This document shows positions 1 to 8,204 of a stretch of 64,000 bases of DNA, piece after piece. Source of the stretch: Selenomonas ruminantium subsp. lactilytica TAM6421 (GTDB lineage: Bacteria; Bacillota; Negativicutes; Selenomonadales; Selenomonadaceae); the NCBI RefSeq assembly GCF_000284095.1, contig NC_017078.1:62001-126000 (forward strand), in the 5' to 3' direction. Every line of letters starts with the position of its first letter. Position 1 is the stretch's first letter. The notes under the pieces are model-generated. The model worked only from the letters and a program-made list of their open reading frames with translations, searched no databases and was not told the origin of the DNA. The translations under genes were made by a program, and so were the position numbers.

Positions 1-227
1 TCCACCAGCGAAAGGATTTCCTCTGCCCGGCGGCGCAGCAGCTGCCCGTCTTCCGTAAGCAGGATGCGCCGTGGCTCACGGACCAGCAGCTGTTTGCCAA
101 ACTCGTCTTCCAAATCTTTGAGCTGACGGGATAACGTAGGTTGGGACAGATGCAGCTTTTCCGCTGCCCGGGAAAAGCTCTCTTCCTGTGCCACGGTGAG
201 AAAGTATTTGAGAACCCGCAATTCCAT
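1..227 (-). CDS. LysR-family transcriptional regulator, N-terminal part (runs off the window)
   Basis: Read on the minus strand from the ATG at 225-227, this is a typical LysR winged helix-turn-helix start. It contains FLTVAQEESFSRAAEKLHLS followed by QPTLSRQLKDLEDEF, the usual LysR recognition-helix region, and stays open to the window edge (about 75 codons). The substrate-binding domain lies outside the window. The gene diverges from the MFS exporter gene starting at 367, with a 139-base AT-rich intergenic region, the standard layout for a LysR regulator and its target. The effector is unknown. Family call is firm; target assignment is inference from position. Confidence 0.9.
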   Translation of the reverse strand, partial: MELRVLKYFLTVAQEESFSRAAEKLHLSQPTLSRQLKDLEDEFGKQLLVREPRRILLTEDGQLLRRRAEEILSLV

Positions 228-366
228 GATATTCAACTCCTTGGTCTGAATTTGACTCTATAATACTATGAAAATCTATTACTGTAAAGCATAGGTAATG
301 ATTATGTATAAGTATTTGTATTGCATATGTGGAGAATTTATAATGGGATTGAAAGGACGTGAATTT

Positions 367-1560
367 ATGGAGAAGGAAAAAGGGATAAACAAACAGCTGC
401 TTCTGCTTATCATGGCCACTGGTGTTTTTAGTATCCTGAATACGGAAATGGGCTTTATCGGCATTCTGCCTTATATTGCCGAAAACTATCAGGTGACGGT
501 GGTGCAGGCAGGTTGGCTCATCAGTCTCTTTGCGCTGGGAGTGGCCGTGGCGGGGCCAACGATGCCGCTTATTATGTCCCGCTTTAATCGCAAGTGGGTT
601 ATGGTCTTTATTTTGGGACTGTTTACCGTTTGCAGTACGATTGCTGTTTTTGCCGAAAATTTCTATGTGCTTTTGGCCGTGCGGGTGCTGCCGGCGTTCT
701 TCCATCCGGTTTACTGCGCTATGGCCTTTACGGTGGCGGCAGGGCTGGCAAAGACCGGTGAAGAGCCAAAGATGATTGCAAAAATCAATATGGGCGTAGC
801 CGCCGGTATGGTGGCGGGGGTGCCCATCAGCAATTTTTTGGCGGAGCAGTTCAGTCTGGCGTTCTCGATGGCGTTTTTTGCTCTGGCCACCTGGCTGGTC
901 ATGTTGGCCACGTTATATTTTATGCCTTCGATGCCGGTCAAGGAACAGCTGGGCTATGGCGAGCAGCTTGCCGTGCTGAAAAAGCCCATGGTCTGGGCAT
1001 CGATTGCGGCGGTGATTTTCCTTAATGGTTCGATTTTCGGTGTATTCAATTATCTGGCGGAGTATCTGGGTGTGGTTTCCGGTATTGCACCTTCCTTGAT
1101 CAGTATATTGCTGTTAGTCTATGGTCTCTGCAATGTTGGCGGCAGTATGCTGGCGGGAAATCTGCTGACCGTGCGGCCGTTGATGGTGGTCAAAATCTTT
1201 CCGCTGGCGGTTGCGGTAATCTATATTGCCCTGCTGGGCGGCGGCAGCATTTGGCCGGTAATGGGACTTATTGTGGTACTCTGGGGATTACTTGGGGGCA
1301 TCAATGCCAATATCAATCAGTATTGGATTGCCAGTGCCGCCCCGGAAGCCCCGGACTTTGCCAATGGTCTCTTTCTGACGGCGGCCAATATGGGCTGCGT
1401 GCTGGGGACAACGGTCAGCGGTCATTTTATTGATGCCTGGGGTACGCAGTATGTTGTGCTGGGCGGTTTGCTGTTCTGTCTGCTGGCGGCCTTGACGGTT
1501 TGGGTGCAGTGTTATCGTCAGCGCAGCAATCCGCAGCTGATGGTTCAGACTGAGCAGTAA
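367..1560 (+). CDS. MFS transporter, AraJ/drug-efflux type
   Basis: The product is a 397-residue integral membrane protein with about 12 hydrophobic segments, a usual length for MFS exporters of the AraJ/YdhP type. The first helix contains LLLLIMATGVFSILNTEMGF, and a loop after helix 2 carries RFNRKWVM, the MFS motif A position. I place the start at ATG 367 because AAAGGACG sits just upstream; an in-frame ATG at 298 would add 23 residues without a good ribosome binding site. It likely exports a small molecule or drug across the inner membrane. The divergent LysR gene is the likely regulator. A remnant of a paralogous MFS gene start is seen at 20707-20781. The substrate cannot be told. Confidence 0.88.
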   Translation: MEKEKGINKQLLLLIMATGVFSILNTEMGFIGILPYIAENYQVTVVQAGWLISLFALGVAVAGPTMPLIMSRFNRKWVMVFILGLFTVCSTIAVFAENFYVLLAVRVLPAFFHPVYCAMAFTVAAGLAKTGEEPKMIAKINMGVAAGMVAGVPISNFLAEQFSLAFSMAFFALATWLVMLATLYFMPSMPVKEQLGYGEQLAVLKKPMVWASIAAVIFLNGSIFGVFNYLAEYLGVVSGIAPSLISILLLVYGLCNVGGSMLAGNLLTVRPLMVVKIFPLAVAVIYIALLGGGSIWPVMGLIVVLWGLLGGINANINQYWIASAAPEAPDFANGLFLTAANMGCVLGTTVSGHFIDAWGTQYVVLGGLLFCLLAALTVWVQCYRQRSNPQLMVQTEQ

Positions 1561-1612
1561 TAGATGATATTTTATATGCTCTATAAGCATAGTGATGTAT
1601 TTTTTATAAGTA

Positions 1613-1642
1613 TTGGTAATTCAAAAACATAATCGCTATAAT
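1613..1642 (+). promoter_or_regulatory. Sigma-70-type promoter of the alpha/beta hydrolase gene
   Basis: A -35 box TTGGTA (1613-1618) and a perfect -10 TATAAT (1637-1642) are spaced by 18 bases. The -10 is embedded in CGCTATAATGAAATCAA, a 17-base stretch found identically at the promoter near 13305-13334, which suggests shared control. Confidence 0.6.
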
Positions 1643-1694
1643 GAAATCAAGCTAAATGTTAAAAGATGTAAGTGATGTAAAGGAGAGAAACGAA

Positions 1695-2861
1695 ATGATG
1701 AAGAAAATTGGCAAGAACAAAAAGATGGTTTTGGCAGCCTTGGTGGCAGGTGTGATGTCTTTTGGCCTTATGGGGAGTGAAGTGACAATGGCCGCAACTC
1801 CGGTTAAAGCATTGGCAGCGGCTTCGCAGATGCAGCGTTCGTCTATCAGCGAACTGAACAATGACACCCGCGTATTCAAGATTGACAAGTCAATCGAAGC
1901 CAAGAATGTGAAGTTTGAAAACCGCTTTGGCTTTGAAGTGGCCGGCCATATGTATCTGCCCAAGGATTTTGATGCCAGCAGGAAATATAAGGCGGTCGTG
2001 ATTACGGGGCCATTTGGTGCGGTGAAAGAGCAGTCCTCCGGACTTTATGCACAGGAATTTGCCAAGCATGGTTATGTGGCCGTAGCCTTTGATCCTTCCA
2101 CCACAGGTGAGAGCAGTGGCAGCCGCCGCAATATGGGCTCCCCGGAAATCTTCACGGAAGATTATCATGCCGCCGTGGATTTCGTTTCCAACTTGAAATT
2201 CGTGAACCCGGATCAGGTGGGGGCCATGGGCATCTGCGGTTTGTCCGGCATGGCCATCACTGCCGCTGGCAGTGACAGCCGCATCAAGGCGGTGGCAACT
2301 TCGGCAATGTATGATATGAGTGAAAGCATCAGCGACCATTATAATGGTGCTTACTACACGCCGGAGCAGAGGGAACTCGTGAAACAGCATCTGGCCAAGA
2401 TGCGTGATGAAGAAGCCAAGACCGGCAAAGCCATCCGCGGAGCCCATGAGCTGGGGGTGGATGCCAATGGTAAGGTGGAGACCTTCGATACTATGTTCCC
2501 CGATAAACTGCCTGCGGATGCCAGTCCTGTCATCAAGGATTTCTTTGGCTACTATGTAGGCCGCGCCTTCCATCCGCGCGCCATCAACTCCAACAAGCTG
2601 GCCTGGGATTCGGTAACCCCGTATGGCTTCTTTGACTTCAAGCTTATGAGCAATATTGATGAGTTGGGTAAGACGCCGGTCATGCTGATTACCGGGGACA
2701 AGGCGCATTCCAAGTATTTCTCCGATAATGTCTATGCCGCCATCAAAGGGGAGAAGGAAGAAATCGTCGTTCCTGGTGCTACCCATGTAGACCTTTATGA
2801 CCAGATGGATAAGATTCCGTTTGACAAGCTGTTTGCCTTCTTTGATAAGAACCTGAAGTAA
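1695..2861 (+). CDS. Exported alpha/beta hydrolase, dienelactone-hydrolase-like
   Basis: The product is a 388-residue protein with an N-terminal signal peptide (basic MMKKIGKNKKM followed by a hydrophobic helix and an AxA-like site near residue 34). The mature part has the alpha/beta hydrolase pattern: GPFGAVKEQSSG early, then DPSTTGESSG, then the nucleophile-elbow region MGICGLSGMA, and a late GATHVDLYDQ that supplies the catalytic His. In relatives of the YcjY type the elbow reads GICxxGG, so the nucleophile may be the Cys. The start at 1695 follows AGGAGAGAAACGA; an in-frame ATG at 1656 lies upstream of this site. A terminator hairpin follows directly. Substrate unknown; the family is often stress linked. 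Confidence 0.85.
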   Translation: MMKKIGKNKKMVLAALVAGVMSFGLMGSEVTMAATPVKALAAASQMQRSSISELNNDTRVFKIDKSIEAKNVKFENRFGFEVAGHMYLPKDFDASRKYKAVVITGPFGAVKEQSSGLYAQEFAKHGYVAVAFDPSTTGESSGSRRNMGSPEIFTEDYHAAVDFVSNLKFVNPDQVGAMGICGLSGMAITAAGSDSRIKAVATSAMYDMSESISDHYNGAYYTPEQRELVKQHLAKMRDEEAKTGKAIRGAHELGVDANGKVETFDTMFPDKLPADASPVIKDFFGYYVGRAFHPRAINSNKLAWDSVTPYGFFDFKLMSNIDELGKTPVMLITGDKAHSKYFSDNVYAAIKGEKEEIVVPGATHVDLYDQMDKIPFDKLFAFFDKNLK

Positions 2862-2869
2862 AAAGCAAG

Positions 2870-2915
2870 AAATGCCGCCCTGCGAAATCGTGCAAGAATT
2901 TGCTGGGCGGCATTT
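2870..2915 (+). terminator. Rho-independent terminator after the hydrolase gene
   Basis: AAATGCCGCCC (2870-2880) pairs perfectly with GGGCGGCATTT (2905-2915), giving an 11-bp stem with a short T-rich tail. Confidence 0.7.
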
Positions 2916-2927
2916 GTATTATATGGC

Positions 2928-2958
2928 TTGACTTTGAGTATACTCCAAGTGATAGAGT
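2928..2958 (+). promoter_or_regulatory. MerR-type promoter/operator (copy 1)
   Basis: The -35 TTGACT (2928-2933) and -10 TAGAGT (2953-2958) are separated by 19 bases, the long spacer typical of promoters remodelled by MerR-family activators. The spacer carries a near-perfect 18-bp palindrome at 2932-2949 (CTTTGAGTATACTCCAAG, one mismatch). The copy at 18479-18509 has a perfect palindrome. No MerR-family gene is in the window, so the regulator acts from elsewhere. Confidence 0.75.
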
Positions 2959-2989
2959 AAAAGAGGATAATGTGTATGGAGGAGAGAAT

Positions 2990-3529
2990 ATGAGCAAAAA
3001 TGTAGTGATCATTTCCACGAGCCTGAGAAAGAACAGCAATTCTGAGGCATTGGCCAAGGCTTTTGCTGAAGGTGCCAGGGAGGCAGGACACGAGGTGGAG
3101 CAGATTACCCTGCGGGATAAGACTATAAATTTCTGCAAAGGCTGTCTGGCCTGCCAAAAGACCATGCAGTGTGTGATAAACGACGATGCCAATGCAATCA
3201 CGGCTAAAATCGGTCAGGCGGATGTGGTTGTTCTGGCAACGCCGGTCTATTATTATGGTATGTGTGGCCAGTTAAAGACCTTGCTGGACCGGGCAAATCC
3301 GTTGTTCCCCTCGGATTATCATTTCCGTGAAGTTTATCTGCTGGCTACGGCGGCAGAGGATGAAGCAGATACCGTAGCCGGAACCCGCGTCGGCGTGCAG
3401 GGCTGGGTAGACTGCTTTGACAAGGCCGAATTGAAGGAGACGCTTTTTTGTGGCGGTGTGACGGACACAGGTGATATTGCTGGCAATGCCGCATTGGAAA
3501 AAGCCCGACAGGCTGGCAAGAATATTTGA
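2990..3529 (+). CDS. Flavodoxin-fold NAD(P)H-dependent oxidoreductase (iron-sulfur flavoprotein-like), copy 1
   Basis: The 179-residue protein opens with VVIISTSLRKNSNSEALAKA, an FMN phosphate-binding loop of the NADPH-dependent FMN reductase family. It then has FCKGCLACQKTMQC, a compact cysteine cluster at about residues 49-62 like that of iron-sulfur flavoproteins, and ATPVYYYGMCGQLKTLLDR, the conserved flavin-contact segment. It should bind FMN and reduce a small electrophile or quinone in the cytoplasm. The start at 2990 follows GGAGGAG. It is nearly identical to the product of the 18541 gene (about 14 differences) and its MerR-type promoter is shared, so the unit including promoter was duplicated. 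A third, broken copy lies at 20783-20972. Confidence 0.88.
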   Translation: MSKNVVIISTSLRKNSNSEALAKAFAEGAREAGHEVEQITLRDKTINFCKGCLACQKTMQCVINDDANAITAKIGQADVVVLATPVYYYGMCGQLKTLLDRANPLFPSDYHFREVYLLATAAEDEADTVAGTRVGVQGWVDCFDKAELKETLFCGGVTDTGDIAGNAALEKARQAGKNI

Positions 3530-3579
3530 AGTCTGCAAAATAATGTCTTGCAGCTGTATTTGCATAAGGAGAGAGGGCA

Positions 3580-4077
3580 ATGCCAAATCGGAAAATCATA
3601 AGTGTGGTCATGCTGTCGGTGATGCTGCTGCTATCCGGCTGTACAGGTGCGCAGGAGACTGCTGCGGATACTGGCAGTAAGGTGCAGGAGGCCGTCCCAC
3701 AGGAAAATAAATCCGTGGCAGAACCTAAGAAGGAGCAGGCGATGAAACTCATCATTGATGATAAAGTTGTTCCCGTTACCTGGGAACAGAATGCTTCTAC
3801 GGCGGCGTTGCAGAAACTTTTGCCGTTGACCATCAAAATGTCACCTTATGGCGGCTTTGAGCAGGTGGGTTCTATTGGTCATAGTATTGACAGTGCAGAT
3901 GAGCAGATGACCACGCAATATGGTGATATCGTCCTCTATGCGGGGAATAAGCTGGTTATTTTCTATGGTTCCAATTCGTGGGCTTATACGCGGCTGGGAC
4001 ATATTGACATGTCAAAACAGGAATTGACTGCTTTATTAAACCGCGATGGCGTAACGGTGCAGCTCGCGCCCCAGTGA
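3580..4077 (+). CDS. Lipoprotein with cyclophilin-like fold
   Basis: The 165-residue protein has a lipoprotein signal peptide with lipobox LLSGC, so Cys21 would be acylated. A low-complexity linker rich in Gln, Glu and Lys follows to about residue 55. The remainder (MKLIIDDKVVPVTWEQN, then SPYGGFEQVGSIGHSIDSAD and GDIVLYAGNKLVIFYGSNSW) matches the small cyclophilin-like domain common in Firmicutes lipoproteins. It should sit on the periplasmic face of a membrane. It starts 50 bases after the reductase gene and may be cotranscribed with it. Enzymatic function is not established for this family. Confidence 0.82.
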   Translation: MPNRKIISVVMLSVMLLLSGCTGAQETAADTGSKVQEAVPQENKSVAEPKKEQAMKLIIDDKVVPVTWEQNASTAALQKLLPLTIKMSPYGGFEQVGSIGHSIDSADEQMTTQYGDIVLYAGNKLVIFYGSNSWAYTRLGHIDMSKQELTALLNRDGVTVQLAPQ

Positions 4078-4112
4078 AAAAGGATAGGATTTTTAACAGA
4101 AAGGTAAGGAAA

Positions 4113-4964
4113 ATGGAGGAATATAGAGAACAAACATTTGATGAAGAACGGGCACTGTATGGCAAGACCGGGGTGAAGCTCATTGATTGCCGTTTTGACG
4201 GCCCTGCAGATGGGGAAAGTGCGCTCAAGGAAAGCCGCGATATTGAGGTGCAGGATTGTTTTTTCAATCTGCGCTATCCCTTCTGGCATGATGAGTCTGT
4301 GCAGATAAAAAAATCTGAACTCACGGAGCTTTGTCGCGCGGCCTTGTGGTATGCAACGGATATTCATATTGCCGATACGAAACTGCATGGCATTAAGGCC
4401 CTGCGGGAATGCGCCGATGTGACCATAGAAAACTCGGATGTGATTTCGCCGGAATTTGGCTGGTCGGTCAAAAATATCCGTATGAAAAATACCAGCGTGC
4501 AAAGCGAATATTTTATGTTGCGCAGCGAACAGCTGCATTTTGACCATGTGACTTTGCAGGGGAAATATTCATTCCAGTATATTGAGGACGCAGAATTTAC
4601 CGACTGTGAGCTGAACACCAAAGACGCTTTTTGGCATGCCAAAAATGTGACGGTCCGCAACAGCGTGATTCGCGGGGAATATCTGGCCTGGTATTCGGAA
4701 AATCTGACGTTGGAGAATTGCACCATCATTGGCACGCAGCCCTTTTGCTATTGCAAGGGGCTGAAACTCATCAACTGCCGCATGGTGGATACGGATTTGG
4801 CCTTTGAAAAATCGGAGGTTGAAGCAGAGGTCACGACCGTGGTGGACAGCATCAAAAATCCAAAATCCGGCACAATCAAGGTGGCAGGCGTTAAGGAAAT
4901 CATCATGGATGATTCATCTGCCCAGGGGCGCATTATTGTGGTCGAAGAAAGTAACTGTGCTTGA
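4113..4964 (+). CDS. DUF3737 family protein (right-handed repeat fold)
   Basis: This 283-residue protein begins MEEYREQTFDEERALYG and is built from repeated short strands such as VTIENSDVISPEF, VTVRNSVIRGEYL and LTLENCTIIGTQ, which predict a right-handed beta helix (pentapeptide or pectate-lyase-like repeats). This matches the DUF3737 family, whose function is unknown. I place the start at ATG 4113 with AAGGTAAGGA ahead of it; a GTG at 4074 that overlaps the stop of the lipoprotein gene would add 13 residues. No signal peptide is seen, so it should be cytoplasmic. Confidence 0.85.
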   Translation: MEEYREQTFDEERALYGKTGVKLIDCRFDGPADGESALKESRDIEVQDCFFNLRYPFWHDESVQIKKSELTELCRAALWYATDIHIADTKLHGIKALRECADVTIENSDVISPEFGWSVKNIRMKNTSVQSEYFMLRSEQLHFDHVTLQGKYSFQYIEDAEFTDCELNTKDAFWHAKNVTVRNSVIRGEYLAWYSENLTLENCTIIGTQPFCYCKGLKLINCRMVDTDLAFEKSEVEAEVTTVVDSIKNPKSGTIKVAGVKEIIMDDSSAQGRIIVVEESNCA

Positions 4965-5125
4965 TAATTGATGACGAAGATTGACAAGGTTGTTTTTTTG
5001 TTCTATGCTATTAAACAGAATATAGGTTGACACCTGTTGCCGCCGGGTAATGGGAAAAGCGTCATTTTCTTATCGTTAGGTCTTGGCAGATAAGAAGGTG
5101 GCGCTGTTTTTGTAGGAGGGAAATT

Positions 5126-5602
5126 ATGTTTCGGAAGATGAGGAGATTCAAGCAGCAACTGGCAGAGGAAGAATGCAGGGAGGTGCTGAGAGAAACGAAA
5201 AGGGGTGTGCTGTCCATGCTGGGTGACGACGGCTATCCCTATGGCATCCCCATGAATCATTGGTACTCAGAGGAGGACGGTATCCTTTATTTCCATAGTG
5301 CCAAGGAAGGGCACCGGATGGATGCCATAAGGGCCTATGACAAGGTGAGCTATTGTGCTTACGATGAAGGCTGGCAAAAGCCCGGTGAATGGGCGCTCAA
5401 TATCCGTAGTGTAGTTGTCTTTGGCCGGATGCAGCTGGTGACGGATGAGGAAAAAATTCGCCAAATCTGTAGCTTGCTGGTGCGCAAATTTACGGATGAC
5501 GAAGCGTACTTGGAACAGGAATTGAAACACGCCTTGCCCCGCGTGCAATGTCTGGCGCTGCTTCCCGAGCATATGACCGGGAAGTTGGTCAATGAATCGT
5601 AA
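5126..5602 (+). CDS. Pyridoxamine 5'-phosphate oxidase-like flavoprotein, NimA type
   Basis: The 158-residue protein has the split-barrel flavoprotein pattern of the NimA/PNPOx-like family: TKRGVLSMLGDDGYPYGIPM, then GILYFHSAKEGHRMDAI and a CAYDEG segment followed by RSVVVFGRMQLV. Such proteins bind FMN or heme and some reduce 5-nitroimidazoles. The start follows TAGGAGGGAAATT. Only 12 bases separate it from the UvrA-like gene, so the two are probably one operon, which suggests a shared role in tolerance to a DNA-damaging or toxic compound (inference). Confidence 0.85.
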   Translation: MFRKMRRFKQQLAEEECREVLRETKRGVLSMLGDDGYPYGIPMNHWYSEEDGILYFHSAKEGHRMDAIRAYDKVSYCAYDEGWQKPGEWALNIRSVVVFGRMQLVTDEEKIRQICSLLVRKFTDDEAYLEQELKHALPRVQCLALLPEHMTGKLVNES

Positions 5603-5614
5603 GGAGCCTGTCGT

Positions 5615-8128
5615 ATGGACAATAAGGAACGCCCGAAAAATATTATCGTCAGGGGGGCCCGCGTGCATAATCTGAAAAATATCGATGTGGATATCCCCTT
5701 GGGCAAACTCGTGGCCATTGCCGGTGTGTCCGGTTCGGGAAAATCGTCGTTGGCGTTGGGAATCTTGTACGCGGAGGGTTCACGCCGTTATCTGGAGGCG
5801 CTGTCTACCTATACGCGCCGCCGTATCACGCAGGCCGGCAAAGCCGATGTGGAGGAAATCCGTCATGTACCAGCGGCGCTGGCTCTTCATCAGCGCCCGG
5901 GCATTCCCGGAGTGCGCAGTACCTTTGGTACGGCTTCGGAACTCTTGAACAGCCTGCGGCTGTTGTTTTCCCGTCTGGGCAGCCATACCTGTCCCAATGG
6001 ACATCTTTGTCCGCCCAATATGGATGTGGCACTGATGCTGCCTACGAAATGCCCAGTCTGCGGCGAGGAGTTTTACGGCCCCGGAGCGGAGGCCATGGCA
6101 TTTAATTCAGAAGGCGCCTGCCCGCATTGCTCCGGGACAGGGATTGTGCGTACGGTTGATGAAGCCAGCCTCGTGCCGGACGAAAGCCTGTCCATTGCAG
6201 AGGGGGCGGTGGCGCCGTGGCAGACGCTTATGTGGTCGTTGATGAAGGATATTGCCAAGGAAATGGGCGTGCGGATTGATGTGCCCTTCCGCGATTTGAC
6301 GCCGGAAGAAAAGGATATCGTCTTTCATGGCCCGGCGGAGAAGAAGCATATCCTCTATGTCAATGAAAAGACCAATGTGGCTGCGGAAATGGATTTTACT
6401 TATTACAATGCGATTTATACGGTAGAAAATGCGTTGGCGAAGGTCAAGGATGAAAAGGGCATGAAGCGGGTCGAAAAATTCCTGCATGAGGCCGCCTGTC
6501 CGGAATGTCAGGGAACGCGGCTCTCGGCGAAGGTGCGCTCGACCAGACTGGCCGGGAAAAATTTGGCTGAGGCCACGGCCATGACATTGGATGAACTGAT
6601 TCCCTGGGTTAAGGCTGTGCCGAATACACTGCCGCAGGAAATGCGCCCCATGGCTGCAAGTATCATTGAATCGTTTTTGGATAACGCCCGCAGGCTGAAG
6701 GAACTCGGTCTGGGGTATTTATCCCTTGACCGTGCCAGCAGCACCTTGTCAACTGGTGAGCGTCAGCGCGTGCAGCTGGCCAGAGCTGTGCGCAATGAAA
6801 CCACAGGGGTACTTTACGTACTCGATGAGCCGAGTATCGGCCTGCATCCCGCCAATATTGAAGGGCTCTTGGATGTGATTGACAGCTTGCTGCGTGATGG
6901 CAACTCCGTGGTTTTGGTGGACCATGATGTGCATGTGCTCCAGCATGCCGATTATATGATTGAACTGGGGCCTTTGGCGGGCAGCGAGGGCGGTAATCTG
7001 CTGTTTGCCGGGGATATGCAGGCGGCTGCGAAAAGCAAAGTCTCCAAGATTGCCCCCTTTATGCGCGGCGGAGCAAATGGCAGCTTGCGGGAACGTGCGC
7101 CCTGGGAAGAGATGTTTGATTTGGGAACGATTCATTTGGAAACGAATCCGCTGCATACGGTAAAGCCCTTGCAGGCAGATATTCCCAAGGGGCGGCTGAC
7201 GGTGGTTACCGGCGTATCCGGTTCCGGCAAGACCACCATGGTGCTCGAATGTCTGCTGCCGGCGCTTTCAGCTAGCTCTGAAGACCGCAAACTGCCGCCG
7301 CAGGTCAAAGCTATAAGCGCTGAAGGTATACGCCGAGCCAATCTGATTGACGCTTCGCCCATCGGCATCAACATCCGTTCCACGGTAGCGACATACAGCG
7401 GAGTGCTCGATGAATTGCGCAAGCTCTACGCGGGCACGGCTTTGGCCAAAGAGAAAAAATGGAAGGCGGGCGCTTTTTCCTATAATACGGGCAAGCTGCG
7501 CTGCCCAACCTGTGATGGCACGGGGCAGATTTCTCTCGATGTGCAGTTCCTGCCCGATGTGACAATCACCTGTCCGGATTGCAACGGGCAGCGTTATAGC
7601 GACGCGGTCAAAGAAATCCTTTGGCAGGCAGAAGGTGCAGAGCATGGCTATACTTTGCCGGAAATCCTCTCCCTGACCGTAAAGGAGGCGCTGCCGCTCT
7701 TTGCCAAGCAGAAAAAGATTTATGGGAAACTTTCGACTTTGAACGACTTAGGCCTGGGGTATCTGACGCTGGGCGAAGATACGCCTGCCCTCTCCGGCGG
7801 CGAAGCCCAGCGTTTGAAACTAGCCAGTGAGATGGGAAAGACAAAGGCCGATTCTGTCTTTATATTTGACGAGCCGACCATTGGCCTGCATCCCTTGGAT
7901 GTGCAGGTGCTTCTGCAGGTCTTTGACCGCTTGGTGGCAGCCGGAGCAACTGTAATTGTCATCGAGCATGATTTGGATGTAATCGTCAATGCGGATTACA
8001 TTATCGATATGGGGCCGGAAGGCGGTGCCAAGGGCGGCCGTATCGTAGCCTGCGGCACGCCGGAAATGGCAGCCGTAAGCAAGGAGAGCATTACGGGAAA
8101 ATATATCGCACGCGAAATGAAAAATTAG
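5615..8128 (+). CDS. UvrA-like ABC ATPase (short, class III/UvrA2-like excinuclease subunit A)
   Basis: The protein has two nucleotide-binding domains. Walker A motifs GVSGSGKS (residues 37-44) and GVSGSGKT (533-540) are both intact, as are the signature sequences LSTGERQRVQLAR and LSGGEAQRLKLAS. Cysteine pairs CPVC/CPHC and CPTC/CPDC mark zinc modules. At 837 residues it is about 100 shorter than housekeeping UvrA, and the N-terminal insert region is reduced and divergent, as in UvrA2-type paralogs that are often linked to drug resistance. It likely binds damaged or drug-modified DNA in the cytoplasm. Start at 5615 follows AAGGAG. It is coupled to the NimA-like gene upstream and ends at a bidirectional terminator. 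Confidence 0.9.
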   Translation: MDNKERPKNIIVRGARVHNLKNIDVDIPLGKLVAIAGVSGSGKSSLALGILYAEGSRRYLEALSTYTRRRITQAGKADVEEIRHVPAALALHQRPGIPGVRSTFGTASELLNSLRLLFSRLGSHTCPNGHLCPPNMDVALMLPTKCPVCGEEFYGPGAEAMAFNSEGACPHCSGTGIVRTVDEASLVPDESLSIAEGAVAPWQTLMWSLMKDIAKEMGVRIDVPFRDLTPEEKDIVFHGPAEKKHILYVNEKTNVAAEMDFTYYNAIYTVENALAKVKDEKGMKRVEKFLHEAACPECQGTRLSAKVRSTRLAGKNLAEATAMTLDELIPWVKAVPNTLPQEMRPMAASIIESFLDNARRLKELGLGYLSLDRASSTLSTGERQRVQLARAVRNETTGVLYVLDEPSIGLHPANIEGLLDVIDSLLRDGNSVVLVDHDVHVLQHADYMIELGPLAGSEGGNLLFAGDMQAAAKSKVSKIAPFMRGGANGSLRERAPWEEMFDLGTIHLETNPLHTVKPLQADIPKGRLTVVTGVSGSGKTTMVLECLLPALSASSEDRKLPPQVKAISAEGIRRANLIDASPIGINIRSTVATYSGVLDELRKLYAGTALAKEKKWKAGAFSYNTGKLRCPTCDGTGQISLDVQFLPDVTITCPDCNGQRYSDAVKEILWQAEGAEHGYTLPEILSLTVKEALPLFAKQKKIYGKLSTLNDLGLGYLTLGEDTPALSGGEAQRLKLASEMGKTKADSVFIFDEPTIGLHPLDVQVLLQVFDRLVAAGATVIVIEHDLDVIVNADYIIDMGPEGGAKGGRIVACGTPEMAAVSKESITGKYIAREMKN

Positions 8129-8137
8129 CATGAAATA

Positions 8138-8181
8138 AATAATCCCCCATCCGCATGAAAAATGCAGGATGGGGGATTATT
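8138..8181. terminator. Bidirectional terminator between convergent genes
   Basis: AATAATCCCCCATCC (8138-8152) and GGATGGGGGATTATT (8167-8181) form a perfect 15-bp stem. The hairpin separates the UvrA-like gene (plus) from the metallo-hydrolase gene (minus), and A/T tracts on both sides suit termination in either direction. Confidence 0.85.
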
Positions 8182-8204
8182 TTGCTTTGTTGGAGTTAGA
8201 GTCA

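Noticed and set aside
76..705. Long minus-strand frame across the LysR start and the MFS gene
   Set aside because: Low-complexity His/Gln/Lys-rich translation without homology pattern; it lies antisense to two well-supported genes.
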